Assembly: GCA_947454155.1 (NCBI GenBank)
Contig: CANGIT010000007.1
Coordinates: 62,001 to 126,000, forward strand
Source of the DNA: Chitinophagaceae bacterium
GTDB lineage: Bacteria; Bacteroidota; Bacteroidia; Chitinophagales; Chitinophagaceae
Direction of reading: 5' to 3'
Length of the DNA stretch: 64,000 bases
Part shown: positions 41,503 through 49,788 of the stretch, one piece after another
How the letters are laid out: every line of letters starts with the position of its first letter
Numbering within the stretch: position 1 is the first letter of the stretch
Notes under the pieces: model-generated
What the model saw: the letters and a program-made list of their open reading frames with translations, nothing else
Database searches by the model: none
What the model was told of the DNA's origin: nothing
Made by a program: the position numbers and the translations under genes

Positions 41503-41676
41503 GCGATCATTGAGCTTGGATGCAGCAAAAATAATCGTTGCTGTTCAACCAGAAAGATTTTTATGGTAAAAGGTCTATCATGAAAAGCAATTGGGTTTTT
41601 CAATGTAAACATTATCGACTGCAAAAAATGTTTGATCGAAAAAGTAAGATCAAAGATGAGTACCTGCACATCAGTT

Positions 41677-42102
41677 TCAGTTTCTTGCCGAACCGTAACT
41701 GATAAATTTATCCAGTACACTGACCATGTTATTCAATACAGATTTTATTTCATTGTCTTTCTGTTGAATACTGCCAATCAAGGCGTACACGGTTTCTTTG
41801 TCCATGAGTGTTTGGGCTATGTTTTCATTTTTTGACTCATTGCCGTTGCGCATGGGTGCAATTTGATCCTGCGGATCGCTGAAGAGCTGTTCGATGTCTA
41901 TTTCCAAAGCCAGGGCGATGTCTTCGAGTTGACTGAGCGTAAGGTCCGTCATATCATTTTCCATGTTGCTCACTGCCGCTTCGGAAATTCGCAAGGCTGC
42001 CGCCAGTTCTTTTTGCTTCATGTCTTTCACACCGCGCCATTTACGAATATGTGAACCGATTTTCAGCCTTTCATAGCCGTCGATGTTGTTTTTCTTTTTC
42101 AT
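41677..42102 (-). CDS. XRE-family helix-turn-helix regulator
   Basis: A 141-residue DNA-binding protein. The HTH_3 domain spans about 18-75: IGSHIRKWRGVKDMKQKELAAALRISEAAVSNMEND with recognition helix SEAAVSNMEN, then LSQLEDIALALEIDIEQLF. The rest (about 85-141) is a helical region (IQQKDNEIKSVLNNMVSVLDKFI) likely for dimerisation. It is divergent from the three exported-protein genes at 42519-44084, across a 416-bp gap holding an inverted repeat. Control of that gene group is an inference from position. Confidence 0.92.
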   Translation of the reverse strand: MKKKNNIDGYERLKIGSHIRKWRGVKDMKQKELAAALRISEAAVSNMENDMTDLTLSQLEDIALALEIDIEQLFSDPQDQIAPMRNGNESKNENIAQTLMDKETVYALIGSIQQKDNEIKSVLNNMVSVLDKFISYGSARN

Positions 42103-42234
42103 ACACTTTACAGTTTGTTATTCAAAATGGGTTACATGAGCTCACTTGTGGTTTGCGTGTCAAGCGTTGATGGCAGTTTCATATGTTTCCATCAAATTTC
42201 AATGCAAACATATCAATGTCGGAATTTTTGGCGC

Positions 42235-42249
42235 ATGTGATTTTCACAT
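42235..42249. promoter_or_regulatory. Inverted repeat upstream of the XRE gene
   Basis: ATGTGA (42235-42240) and TCACAT (42244-42249) form perfect 6-bp arms with a 3-bp spacer, about 135 bp upstream of the XRE start. The spacer is too short for a CRP site. An XRE operator is possible. No -7 element could be assigned nearby. Confidence 0.35.
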
Positions 42250-42297
42250 CATTCATTTGGATTTTCAACAACTTGAAGTGATGGTTTCATCATGTAT

Positions 42298-42426
42298 TTA
42301 CTGCTGAATAAAATTATCTCCTGGCTTAATTTTCTTCAGTGCTTTTTTCAGGTGTTGTCGCTTTTCCATTTCACATTTGTGTTGTCGATGGCCATCGTAC
42401 AAAATCAATTCACCTTGAAAACGTAA
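42298..42426 (-). pseudogene. Possible gene remnant or small frame without ATG
   Basis: On the minus strand a 42-codon frame (stop TAA at 42298-42300, bounded upstream by TGA at 42427-42429) reads LRFQGELILYDGHRQHKCEM and then a basic helix ending KKIKPGDNFIQQ. Codon use looks coding-like, but the only ATG is internal. It may be the end of a decayed gene, a frame starting at TTG, or chance. It occupies part of the 416-bp gap between the XRE gene and the exported-protein genes. Confidence 0.25.
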
Positions 42427-42518
42427 TCACTTTGATTCATGCTTTATGATGAAGTTCATAGTCGTCTTCATTCATCAACAACTGAATCTTTTTTTCATTC
42501 AACATTAAAATCAAAAAA

Positions 42519-43001
42519 ATGAAAACAATCTTTTTGTCGCTTTTATTATTTTCCAGTGCCGCGATGGCACAGTCAGCCAAACCGGCCGTTGACCTTCCTA
42601 ATGGCGACCCCAACTGTCCGCCTGGATTCTGTCCTGTTTTAAACATCAATCTCGAGATGTTTAACTTTCACAAGCCGCGAACAGGCTGTACTACAGGCTT
42701 TGGACTTTGTGTTCGTTTTTCCACTTCCATTACCTGTGAGTTTTGTTTGCGCAAAAACAGCATCACAAATGGCATGGTGATTTCGTCGGCCTATCTGAAT
42801 GAAGATGAAGTTGAGTTGCATTTGCCATTGGCCTTGCAAAAAGAAAAAGAATTTACGGATACAGACATGACTTCCTTTGAGGTGGAAGATGATTCATGGA
42901 CCATTACCGACGAGATGGGTAAACTCCATAACATTAAGGGGGGTGTTTATCCGGTGAAGGTGGTAGACGAAGACATGGTCGTTATGCTTCCTTTGCGGTA
43001 G
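42519..43001 (+). CDS. Secreted Cys-rich protein, unrecognised
   Basis: A 160-residue protein with a clear signal peptide (MKTIFLSLLLFSSAAMAQS). The mature N-terminal half holds seven cysteines in short spacing (CPPGFCP, GCTTGFGLC, TCEFC), suggesting disulfides or a metal cluster. The C-terminal half is acidic and strand-rich (EFTDTDMTSFEVEDDSWTITDEMG, GGVYPVKVVDEDMVVMLPLR). I recognise no family. It is the first of three adjacent exported-protein genes and is closed by a strong terminator at 43008-43042. Confidence 0.65.
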   Translation: MKTIFLSLLLFSSAAMAQSAKPAVDLPNGDPNCPPGFCPVLNINLEMFNFHKPRTGCTTGFGLCVRFSTSITCEFCLRKNSITNGMVISSAYLNEDEVELHLPLALQKEKEFTDTDMTSFEVEDDSWTITDEMGKLHNIKGGVYPVKVVDEDMVVMLPLR

Positions 43002-43007
43002 ACTCCG

Positions 43008-43042
43008 ATGGCAATGCTTTTTTGCATTGCCATTTCCTTTTT
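43008..43042 (+). terminator. Rho-independent terminator with 10-bp stem
   Basis: ATGGCAATGC (43008-43017) pairs with GCATTGCCAT (43024-43033) around a T6 loop and is followed by TTCCTTTTT. It separates the first exported-protein gene from the second. Confidence 0.85.
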
Positions 43043-43054
43043 AAAAATGATCAA

Positions 43055-43651
43055 ATGAGAAAAACGATTTTTATTTCAGCCTTGTTGATGTTGTGTCTCC
43101 ATTCCTGCAGATACTTTGTGAAAGAAAAATACAAAATGAAGAATAACCTTCAGTGTACAACAAAACAAATGTACTTGCAACAACTGATGCGCAAAGGCAT
43201 TTTCAATGCCGATCAACTCTTGTACGTCGATTCCACGCATTATTGGCATTTCTATAATTCCATGCTACAACAAGACAGCAGTATTGTTTATATCGGTACT
43301 TATGTGAACGATTCGGAGCAGGTGAAAAAATCAGCTGTCATTTTGAACAACAGTTCCTGTTCTGGCCGATTGGAAAATGAAATCAAACTGATGCAAAGCC
43401 AAACAGTTTTCGATGCTGTCGATTTGACGAGAAAGCCCTTCATCGATCAATTGGGATTGTATGCATTGAAAAACCATCAACCCTTTCATCGCGACAACCA
43501 AATTTCAAAATGCATATTACTGGCTTTTAGTTATTCATTTGGCAACTATTACAATCAACTTTATGAAAAAATCAATAGACAATTGCAACACCATCCAACA
43601 GCAAAAGTTTACATCGTCTGCCTCGATCCGGTTTATCGTTTGCCTGATTAG
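43055..43651 (+). CDS. Putative lipoprotein, unrecognised
   Basis: A 198-residue product. The signal MRKTIFISALLMLCLHSCRYF has a lipobox-like LHSC with Cys at residue 18. The mature part is mixed helix and strand, with no repeats or known motifs (DADQLLYV-like NADQLLYVDSTHYWHFY, CSGRLENEIKLM). I start at 43055 since an upstream ATG at 43022 lies inside the terminator hairpin. Its last 89 bases overlap the start of the next gene in another phase, so the pair is probably translationally coupled. Confidence 0.6.
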   Translation: MRKTIFISALLMLCLHSCRYFVKEKYKMKNNLQCTTKQMYLQQLMRKGIFNADQLLYVDSTHYWHFYNSMLQQDSSIVYIGTYVNDSEQVKKSAVILNNSSCSGRLENEIKLMQSQTVFDAVDLTRKPFIDQLGLYALKNHQPFHRDNQISKCILLAFSYSFGNYYNQLYEKINRQLQHHPTAKVYIVCLDPVYRLPD

Positions 43652-44084
43652 GCCAACCATCTTGTTGTCATTTTTTATCTGCGGATTTTTCAGTACTGAC
43701 TTAGAAGCGCAGGGCTTCGAAAAAAAGGAAAAATATCTTATCGCTCCATGGCAGGTAGTTACAGATGAATTTCTGGTGCTTGATCTAAAGCAACAACAAT
43801 CTTTACAAGCGATTGACAGCAGGAACAATCAGACTTATATTCAGGTTTTAGCCGATGACAGAGGAAGAAAAGGGCATATCCTTTTTCAATCGAACGAAGA
43901 ACAGCAAATTGTATTAATTGCCATAAGCAAGAGTCTGGAAAAATGGCTCAAATGCAATGCTATTCAGGCGTTGAAATTTGAAGCCTGTGTCAAAAGCACA
44001 TTAAACAATCCGTTTAAGGCTAATGAAGATGAAGGCCTGATAGATTGTGTGATCAACAGACTGAATGCTTGCAATACCGATTGA
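43563..44084 (+). CDS. Exported protein, unrecognised
   Basis: A 173-residue product if the ATG at 43563 is used (MKKSIDNCNTIQQQKF); it overlaps the previous gene by 89 bp. Residues 23-50 are hydrophobic and end in LEAQ, which fits a signal peptide with a long n-region. A later non-ATG start is possible. The mature part is small and charged (FEKKEKYLIAPWQVVTDEFLVL, AISKSLEKWLKCNAIQALKFE) with four cysteines in the second half. No family recognised. Its stop directly abuts that of the convergent thiL gene. Confidence 0.5.
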   Translation: MKKSIDNCNTIQQQKFTSSASIRFIVCLIRPTILLSFFICGFFSTDLEAQGFEKKEKYLIAPWQVVTDEFLVLDLKQQQSLQAIDSRNNQTYIQVLADDRGRKGHILFQSNEEQQIVLIAISKSLEKWLKCNAIQALKFEACVKSTLNNPFKANEDEGLIDCVINRLNACNTD

Positions 44085-45113
44085 TTATTTTTTCAGATGA
44101 TTCCATCCTTGAGCAAGCAGTTCATGCTTGTTACCGCCTCTGGTAATCAGGTGCATACCTTCATTTTCGGGCGTGATGTAACCAATGACAGAAATAGAAG
44201 GGTTATGTTTTACTTTTTCGTACTCATTTTGTGAGATGGTGAACAACAATTCATAGTCCTCTCCGCCGCTGAGTGCGCAAGCGGTAGGGTCGAGTTGCAG
44301 TTTATAGGCGAAGTTTTTGGCGTCGTCGTTGAAAGGGAATTTGTCTTCATACAAAACACAACCGGTTTTGCTTTGATTGCAGATATGCATGATGTCGCTG
44401 CTGAGTCCGTCGCTGATGTCGAGCATACTGGTGGGCAACAAATCGGTTTCTGCAAAAAATTCAACAATGTCTTTGCGGGCTTCGGGTTTAAGCAGTCGGC
44501 CTACGATGGTAGCCTGACCTTCCAAATCGGGCTGAACGCCGGTTTGCTGGTACACCATTTTTTCTCTTTCGAGCAGTGTGAGTCCCAGAAAAGCACCACC
44601 CAGTTCTCCGCTTACACAGATAAGATCGTTGGGTTGTGCACCGCTGCGTTTTACAAATTTTTCGGGAGCCACCTCGCCTATGGCGGTGACGCTGATGATG
44701 AAACCCTTTTGAGAAGAACTGGTATCGCCTCCAATGAGGTCTACACCATAGGCTTCGCAGGCCGCGTACACGCCTTCGTAAAACTCATCAAGCGCCTCTA
44801 CGCTGAATCGGTTGCTGAAGCCGATGCTTAGCAGCACCTGCGTAGGTGTGGCGTTCATGGCATAAATATCGCTGAGGTTCACCACCACAGATTTATAGCC
44901 CAGGTGTTTCAGGGGTGTATAGGAAAGGTCGAAGTGAATGCCTTCGATGAGCAAGTCGGTTGACAATACAGTCTGGCGACCGAAATGATCAATAACGGCG
45001 GCATCATCTCCTACCGACAAAAGTGTGGATGCATTTTTAATTTCGCTATTGCGGGTAAGGTGTTCTATAAGTCCAAATTCACCCAGCGAAGAGATCTCAG
45101 TACGGTTTTCCAT
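44085..45113 (-). CDS. thiL: Thiamine-monophosphate kinase
   Basis: A 342-residue PurM-like kinase that phosphorylates thiamine phosphate to thiamine diphosphate. Motifs: SVGDDAAVIDHFG (metal and nucleotide), LSTDLLIEGIHFDLSY, NLSDIYAMNATPTQVLLSIG, DLIGGDTSSSQKGFIISVT, LDISDGLSSDIMHIC and ALSGGEDYELLFT. Length and order fit ThiL. The inositol monophosphatase gene lies 20 bp upstream on the same strand. Confidence 0.96.
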   Translation of the reverse strand: MENRTEISSLGEFGLIEHLTRNSEIKNASTLLSVGDDAAVIDHFGRQTVLSTDLLIEGIHFDLSYTPLKHLGYKSVVVNLSDIYAMNATPTQVLLSIGFSNRFSVEALDEFYEGVYAACEAYGVDLIGGDTSSSQKGFIISVTAIGEVAPEKFVKRSGAQPNDLICVSGELGGAFLGLTLLEREKMVYQQTGVQPDLEGQATIVGRLLKPEARKDIVEFFAETDLLPTSMLDISDGLSSDIMHICNQSKTGCVLYEDKFPFNDDAKNFAYKLQLDPTACALSGGEDYELLFTISQNEYEKVKHNPSISVIGYITPENEGMHLITRGGNKHELLAQGWNHLKK

Positions 45114-45133
45114 GCGGCAATGTTAAGTCGTTT

Positions 45134-45907
45134 TTATTTTTCACCTCTCACGTAAGCGAGCAGTTCATCATGAATCTTTCCATTGGTGGCCACCAGATGG
45201 GGTTGATAAGGAGAATAGTAGTTGCCTTCGAAATCGGTTATTTTTCCTCCGGCTTCTTCCACGAGTAAAAAGCCTGCGGCCGAATCCCAGGCCTGTAAAT
45301 GATGTTCGTAAAATCCGTCGAATCTTCCTGCAGCCACCCAGCAAAGATCGATGGCGGCTGAACCCAGACGTCGAACAGGGATGCCCTGTTTGACCAGTTT
45401 TTCAAAAACCTGTATCGGGCCATTGGGACTGTCTACGTAGGTATAAGGAAATCCGGTAACGAGACAGCTTTTGATGACGGTGGTCTTTTCGCTGACATGA
45501 ATTCTTTTGTCGTTCAGGTGCGCGCCCATTCCTCTTTGCGCAAAAAAGAGCTCATTCATAAACGGATTGTATACCGCACCCAGAATCATCTGTCCGTTTT
45601 TTTCCAGTGCGATGCTGACGCAACAAAGCGGAATGCCATTGGCAAAATTCACGGTGCCGTCAATAGGATCGATGATCCATTTGAATTCACTGTCGGTTTT
45701 CAATTCACCGGTTTCCTCACTTAAAATGAAATGGTCGGGATGGTCGTTCCGAATCACTTCAATGATGGCTTTTTCAGCTGCATGATCCGCCTCGGTAACC
45801 AGATTGTTGATGCCTTCTTTGTTCGTAATGGTATATTTCTTGTCGAAAAAATGCTGCAATTGAACAGCACCTGCCTGAGCGGCATTTAGAATGGTACTTT
45901 TAAACAT
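45134..45907 (-). CDS. Inositol monophosphatase family protein
   Basis: A 257-residue Mg-dependent phosphatase. Metal-binding motifs: LSEETGE (Glu), WIIDPIDGTVNFANGIP (Asp pair and Thr) and AWDSAAGFLLVEEAGGKITDF (Asp). The fold also includes CysQ and FBPase-like enzymes, so the substrate may be inositol phosphate, PAP or a sugar phosphate. It is the upstream gene of a pair with thiL; the start codon is 90 bp from the 9-bp repeat array. Confidence 0.93.
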   Translation of the reverse strand: MFKSTILNAAQAGAVQLQHFFDKKYTITNKEGINNLVTEADHAAEKAIIEVIRNDHPDHFILSEETGELKTDSEFKWIIDPIDGTVNFANGIPLCCVSIALEKNGQMILGAVYNPFMNELFFAQRGMGAHLNDKRIHVSEKTTVIKSCLVTGFPYTYVDSPNGPIQVFEKLVKQGIPVRRLGSAAIDLCWVAAGRFDGFYEHHLQAWDSAAGFLLVEEAGGKITDFEGNYYSPYQPHLVATNGKIHDELLAYVRGEK

Positions 45908-45996
45908 GGCGCAAATATACTAATACATGTACATGTTGCCTTATAGGAATGAGGAATGTAGAATATTTAATAAGAAATAATAAATGCTTATGGCAA

Positions 45997-46122
45997 TGGT
46001 TAAGCAGGTTAAGTAGGTTTAGTAGGTTTAGCAGGTTTGGTAGGTTAAGTAGGTTTAGCAGGTTTGGTAGGTTAAGTAGGTTTAGCAGGTTTGGTAGGTT
46101 AAGTAGGTTTAGCAGGTTTACA
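45997..46122 (+). repeat. Nonanucleotide array, 14 units of AGGTTNNGN type
   Basis: 126 bp parse into fourteen 9-bp units, without indels: TGGTTAAGC, AGGTTAAGT, AGGTTTAGT, then a 27-bp higher-order period (AGGTTTAGC, AGGTTTGGT, AGGTTAAGT) repeated about three times, ending AGGTTTACA. Being a multiple of 3 it reads as Arg-Phe-Ser / Leu-Leu-Asn peptides on the two strands, which I reject as genes. With the array at 46178-46317 it fills most of the 491-bp divergent gap 45908-46398. Confidence 0.9.
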
Positions 46123-46177
46123 AGTTGGGTGGCAAGCTCTATCCTTTCAGGAATAAGAAATGTAAAATGTAAATCTT

Positions 46178-46317
46178 CATCCAGTATCAAGTATCCAGTA
46201 TCAAGTATCAAGTATCAAGTATCAAGTATCCAGTATCAAGTATCAAGTATCAAGTATCAAGTATCGAGTATCCAGTATCAAGTATCAAGTATCCAGTATC
46301 CAGTATCCAGTATCCAA
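46178..46317 (-). repeat. Heptanucleotide array R3, 19-20 units, reverse orientation
   Basis: CATCCAG followed by TATCAAG and TATCCAG units runs for 19 exact 7-bp units (46178-46310), plus a degenerate twentieth (TATCCAA). Read on the minus strand these are CTTGATA and CTGGATA, so this is the same repeat family as the arrays at 24670 and 34820 but richer in the CTTGATA variant and inverted. Confidence 0.93.
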
Positions 46318-46398
46318 AATCACAAATCCTCATGTAGCCCCTATCTTCTTTTAAACTTGCATTTCACATTCTGAATTTTGCATTTTACATTTACATCC

Positions 46399-47247
46399 TT
46401 GCAACTCTCTGTCGTCATAGTAAATTACAATGTGAAGCTGCTGCTGGAGCAGTGCTTGCAATCTGTATTGCTGGCCAGTAAAAATATAAGCACAGAAATA
46501 TTTGTCGTTGACAACGCTTCTGCCGATGGCAGTGAGGCCTATTTCAACAATAAATTTGATGGGGTAAAGTTTAGGTGGAGCAAGGAAAACCTGGGATTTT
46601 CAAAAGCGAACAACAGTGTTTTACCCGAAACAAAAGGCGATTACATTTTGTTTCTGAATCCGGACACCATTGTGCCTGAAGATTGTTTTGAAAAGTGCAT
46701 GCATTTTTTACATGCACATCCCGAATGCGGTGGACTGGGTGTGAAGATGATGAATGCGAAAGGCGTTTACCTGAAAGAAAGCAAAAGGGGAATACCCGGA
46801 CCCATGGCTTCTTTTGCAAAGATGAGCGGATTGATTCGTGTTTTTCCACAATCAAAAATTTTTGCCGCTTACTATGCCGGTCATCTTTCCGAAAATGAAA
46901 CCCATGAGATAGAAGTGCTTTCTGGTGCCTTCATGATGGTGTCGAGAAAGGCTTTGGAAAAGGTAAAAGGATTTGACGAAGATTATTTTATGTATGCCGA
47001 AGACATCGACCTGAGTTTAAGAATAAGAGCCTCCGGATTTAAAAATTACTATCTGCCCTCCACTTCCATCATTCACCTCAAAGGCGAAAGCACACCCAAA
47101 CACACAGCCTTCTACACGCGGCATTTCTACGGCGCCATGAAAATTTTTGTCAGGAAATATTATGCGAAACAGCCCGTTGTGAAAAGCGTGATGCTTTTCG
47201 CCATCAGTTGCAGCAAACTACTCGCCGACATCAAAAGGAAATGCTGA
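46399..47247 (+). CDS. Family 2 glycosyltransferase (WbbL-like)
   Basis: A 282-residue GT-A enzyme: LQLSVVIVNYNVKLLLEQC at the start, VVDNASADGS, ENLGFSKANNSV, the metal-binding FLNPDTIVPE, and GFDEDYFMYAEDIDLSLRI with the probable catalytic acid. It is of the rhamnosyltransferase-like type, similar in layout to the GT at 23734. I use the TTG start at 46399, because family members begin at this point; an upstream TTG at 46378 is the alternative. It lies apart from the polysaccharide locus. Confidence 0.88.
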   Translation: MQLSVVIVNYNVKLLLEQCLQSVLLASKNISTEIFVVDNASADGSEAYFNNKFDGVKFRWSKENLGFSKANNSVLPETKGDYILFLNPDTIVPEDCFEKCMHFLHAHPECGGLGVKMMNAKGVYLKESKRGIPGPMASFAKMSGLIRVFPQSKIFAAYYAGHLSENETHEIEVLSGAFMMVSRKALEKVKGFDEDYFMYAEDIDLSLRIRASGFKNYYLPSTSIIHLKGESTPKHTAFYTRHFYGAMKIFVRKYYAKQPVVKSVMLFAISCSKLLADIKRKC

Positions 47248-47260
47248 ACTGCTGAAGCTT

Positions 47261-48748
47261 TTAGAAAGTGACCTTACCCATTCTGTAATCATCGCGGTTT
47301 TCGGCTCTGATGATGTAATGATTTTCATCCACTCTCAAAAACACATCCGGACGAGTGAGCATATTGCTGTCTTTCCCTCCTACAGGTCCCATGTTGGAAA
47401 TAGGCTGAGCAGGTGTAATCGTTCCTTTGTCGGGATCAACAGTGGCATAAACAACGATTTTAGGACTGCCACCGAAAACAATCGCTTTTTTCTTTTCGTC
47501 ATACCTGTTTTTTTCATCATTGAAGATGATGTAGAGTTTGTCTTTGATCACCGATCCGAAATAAGAAACCCAGGTGCCATTGTCATTTTTTGAGCTGTTG
47601 CTTTTTTCGATGGTGGAATAGTACAGTGATTTGCCTGCTGCATCGAATCCGTCCATCACGATGTCGTTACCATAAAAATTATAATCTTTGGCAAAAGGAT
47701 CCTGGTTGGGGTTGGAAGGGTCGCGTGGGGCTGAAGTGGCATTCACGTAATATTTCTCGCCCATCAGTATGGTGGTGGTGTTGTGAAACAAGATGTTCTT
47801 CGCCACAATATCTTTTCTTTTTTCGAAAGGAGTCACCACAGCCAGTTTCGCTGTTTCTCCTTTGCTGTCGATGCGATGCAGGAAAGAACCTTGCAATGCG
47901 GTTCCCATTCTTACACTCACTTTGGCATCTTCTGTATAATATCCGCCCACAACAAAATCACCGTTGGGCGCCAGCACTTCCACATGTGTATGTATTTTTT
48001 TCTTGCCGTCCATTTCAATTTTAAATTCTTTCAGCTGCTGACCATTGAAGGAGAAAATCGAATACGTATTGTTGTCGCCTTTCATGTCGGTTTTTTTCAT
48101 GATGAAAGCCGTTCCATCGTTGTTAACATAAGGTGTGTTCTCCACCGCTCTGGTCCAAGGATAAGCGTAGGTTTTATCGGCCGACCAAATCTTTTTCAGT
48201 TGTGCATCATAAAGCGAGAAAGTGATTCTCTCATTTTCATCTTTCACAAAATTGGGCTCCGACAACAACAAAAGCTTACTGCCATCTGGAGAGGCCGTCA
48301 CTTCAAATCTGCCTCTGGACACCAGCTTTTCTGCGGGCATGCTGGCCACCACCACTGGTTCATCTACAATTCCATCGGCATGAAACACTCTGTCTGAAAG
48401 TGTGTTTTTGCCGGCTTCCTTATTGAAAAGGGAGGTAAAGCAATGGATGGATTTATTGAGGTATACGATGCCCGAAAAATCTTCAATCGGTTTGCAGGTC
48501 ATGTTTACGGTATATCTTCTTTCCATGTTGCCGTTGAAATAATCAACCGTCACGCCCGGATTGAATTCACTCATGGTGGCCGATCTTTTATTCACCACAA
48601 AAAAACCATCTGCAGCGTTGCCATACACTTTCACATCAATCTCCATATTGGGTTTGGTGATGGATGTGCTCCAATCGAAAACAGGTTCCTGAGCGATTGA
48701 AAAAAATGACATGCTGATGAATGTGATGAAAAGGAAAAAAGACTTCAT
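47261..48748 (-). CDS. Large exported protein, unrecognised (propeller-like)
   Basis: A 495-residue product with a signal peptide ending SIAQ (about residue 20). The mature protein is strand-rich, with repeated turns of the type TASPDGSKLLLLSEP, APNGDFVVGGYY and DDENERITFSLYDAQLKKIW-like segments, suggesting a beta-propeller. I recognise no catalytic motif, and the C-terminus lacks an obvious type IX sorting domain. I start at 48748 (MKSFFLFITF) rather than at upstream in-frame ATGs that lack a signal peptide. It is convergent with the GT2 gene, 13 bp away. Confidence 0.7.
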   Translation of the reverse strand: MKSFFLFITFISMSFFSIAQEPVFDWSTSITKPNMEIDVKVYGNAADGFFVVNKRSATMSEFNPGVTVDYFNGNMERRYTVNMTCKPIEDFSGIVYLNKSIHCFTSLFNKEAGKNTLSDRVFHADGIVDEPVVVASMPAEKLVSRGRFEVTASPDGSKLLLLSEPNFVKDENERITFSLYDAQLKKIWSADKTYAYPWTRAVENTPYVNNDGTAFIMKKTDMKGDNNTYSIFSFNGQQLKEFKIEMDGKKKIHTHVEVLAPNGDFVVGGYYTEDAKVSVRMGTALQGSFLHRIDSKGETAKLAVVTPFEKRKDIVAKNILFHNTTTILMGEKYYVNATSAPRDPSNPNQDPFAKDYNFYGNDIVMDGFDAAGKSLYYSTIEKSNSSKNDNGTWVSYFGSVIKDKLYIIFNDEKNRYDEKKKAIVFGGSPKIVVYATVDPDKGTITPAQPISNMGPVGGKDSNMLTRPDVFLRVDENHYIIRAENRDDYRMGKVTF

Positions 48749-48893
48749 GATTTTAATATTGTTGATGGAAAGAAAATGTATGGTTTTAATTTTGAGGCCA
48801 CAAAGAAAGTACAAAAGAAGGAAACTTGCATTGATGATAGGAGAAAATCGTTGGCATTTTATTACTGACTGAACAATTTCTGCCTTACGGATA

Positions 48894-49712
48894 TTACAAA
48901 AACAAATCGCCAAACAATGGTCCGCCGGGAATTACGGCATAGCCATCAAAATCTGTAACCCCTTCAGCGCGTAGCACTTCTTCATCAATGAAATGATGTC
49001 CTGTGCATTCGGCAGCGTTTTTTGCAAGAATATAAAAAGCAGCATCTGCCACAATTTCGGGTTTGCGGCTCATGTTCATGAGGGCCTCACCACCCAGTAA
49101 GTTTTTTACCGCCGCAGTGGCAATGGTAGTTTTGGGCCAGAGGGTATTGGCAGCGATATTGTATTTTTTCAGTTCGGCCGAAAGCCCCAGCGTTATCATA
49201 CTCATGCTGTATTTGCTTACCGTATAAGCGGTATGCGGCTCAAGCCATTGGGGATTTAAATTGATGGGTGGCGACAATGTGAGGATATGGGCGTTAGTTG
49301 ATTTTTTCAGATGCGGTATGCCATATTTCGATACCAAAAAAGTACCTCGTGCATTGATGTCTTGCATCAGGTCATACTTTTTAAGATCGGTAGAAGTAGT
49401 ATCGGTGAGTGATATGGCCGAAGCATTGTTGACGATGATGTCGATGCCGCCGAATTTTTCTACCGCCTTGTCGATGGCGCTCCCCACTTGCTCTTCTTCT
49501 CTGATGTCGCATTGAATGGCGAGTGCTTTTCCACCCGCTTTTTCCATTTCTTCTGCGGCACTGTAAATGGTGCCCCCAAGTTTTGGATTTTCGGTGGTGG
49601 ATTTTGCGGCAATGACAATATTGGCGCCGGCTGCAGCCAGTTTCAAACCAATGGCTTTGCCGATGCCTCTGGAAGCTCCGGTGATGAAAACGGTTTTATG
49701 CAGAAATGACAT
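48894..49712 (-). CDS. Short-chain dehydrogenase/reductase (HSDL2-like)
   Basis: A 272-residue classical SDR. NAD(P) motif TGASRGIGKAIGLKL, NNASAISL, ILTLSPPINL in the catalytic-Ser region, and YTVSKYSM with the Tyr-Lys pair. The length and the C-terminal segment (HHFIDEEVLRAEGVTDFDGY) resemble the catalytic part of HSDL2 proteins. The substrate is probably a fatty acyl or steroid-like alcohol; this is not settled. Confidence 0.9.
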   Translation of the reverse strand: MSFLHKTVFITGASRGIGKAIGLKLAAAGANIVIAAKSTTENPKLGGTIYSAAEEMEKAGGKALAIQCDIREEEQVGSAIDKAVEKFGGIDIIVNNASAISLTDTTSTDLKKYDLMQDINARGTFLVSKYGIPHLKKSTNAHILTLSPPINLNPQWLEPHTAYTVSKYSMSMITLGLSAELKKYNIAANTLWPKTTIATAAVKNLLGGEALMNMSRKPEIVADAAFYILAKNAAECTGHHFIDEEVLRAEGVTDFDGYAVIPGGPLFGDLFL

Positions 49713-49788
49713 CAGATGAAATTTTATGTTGAAATGAATGAACGTTTATGCTTCTCCGTTAAAACGGTTATCCAGAATTAACCCGCTT

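Noticed and set aside
42235..42249. CRP/FNR-type site
   Set aside because: ATGTGA and TCACAT are separated by 3 bp, not the 6 bp between TGTGA and TCACA needed for that family.
42437..42649. 70-residue minus-strand frame overlapping the Cys-rich secreted protein gene
   Set aside because: Most of it is antisense to a gene with a clear signal peptide, and it has no family features.
45949..46374. Frames reading Arg-Phe-Ser and Leu-Leu-Asn repeats
   Set aside because: They translate the 9-bp and 7-bp arrays; codon periodicity comes from the DNA unit length.
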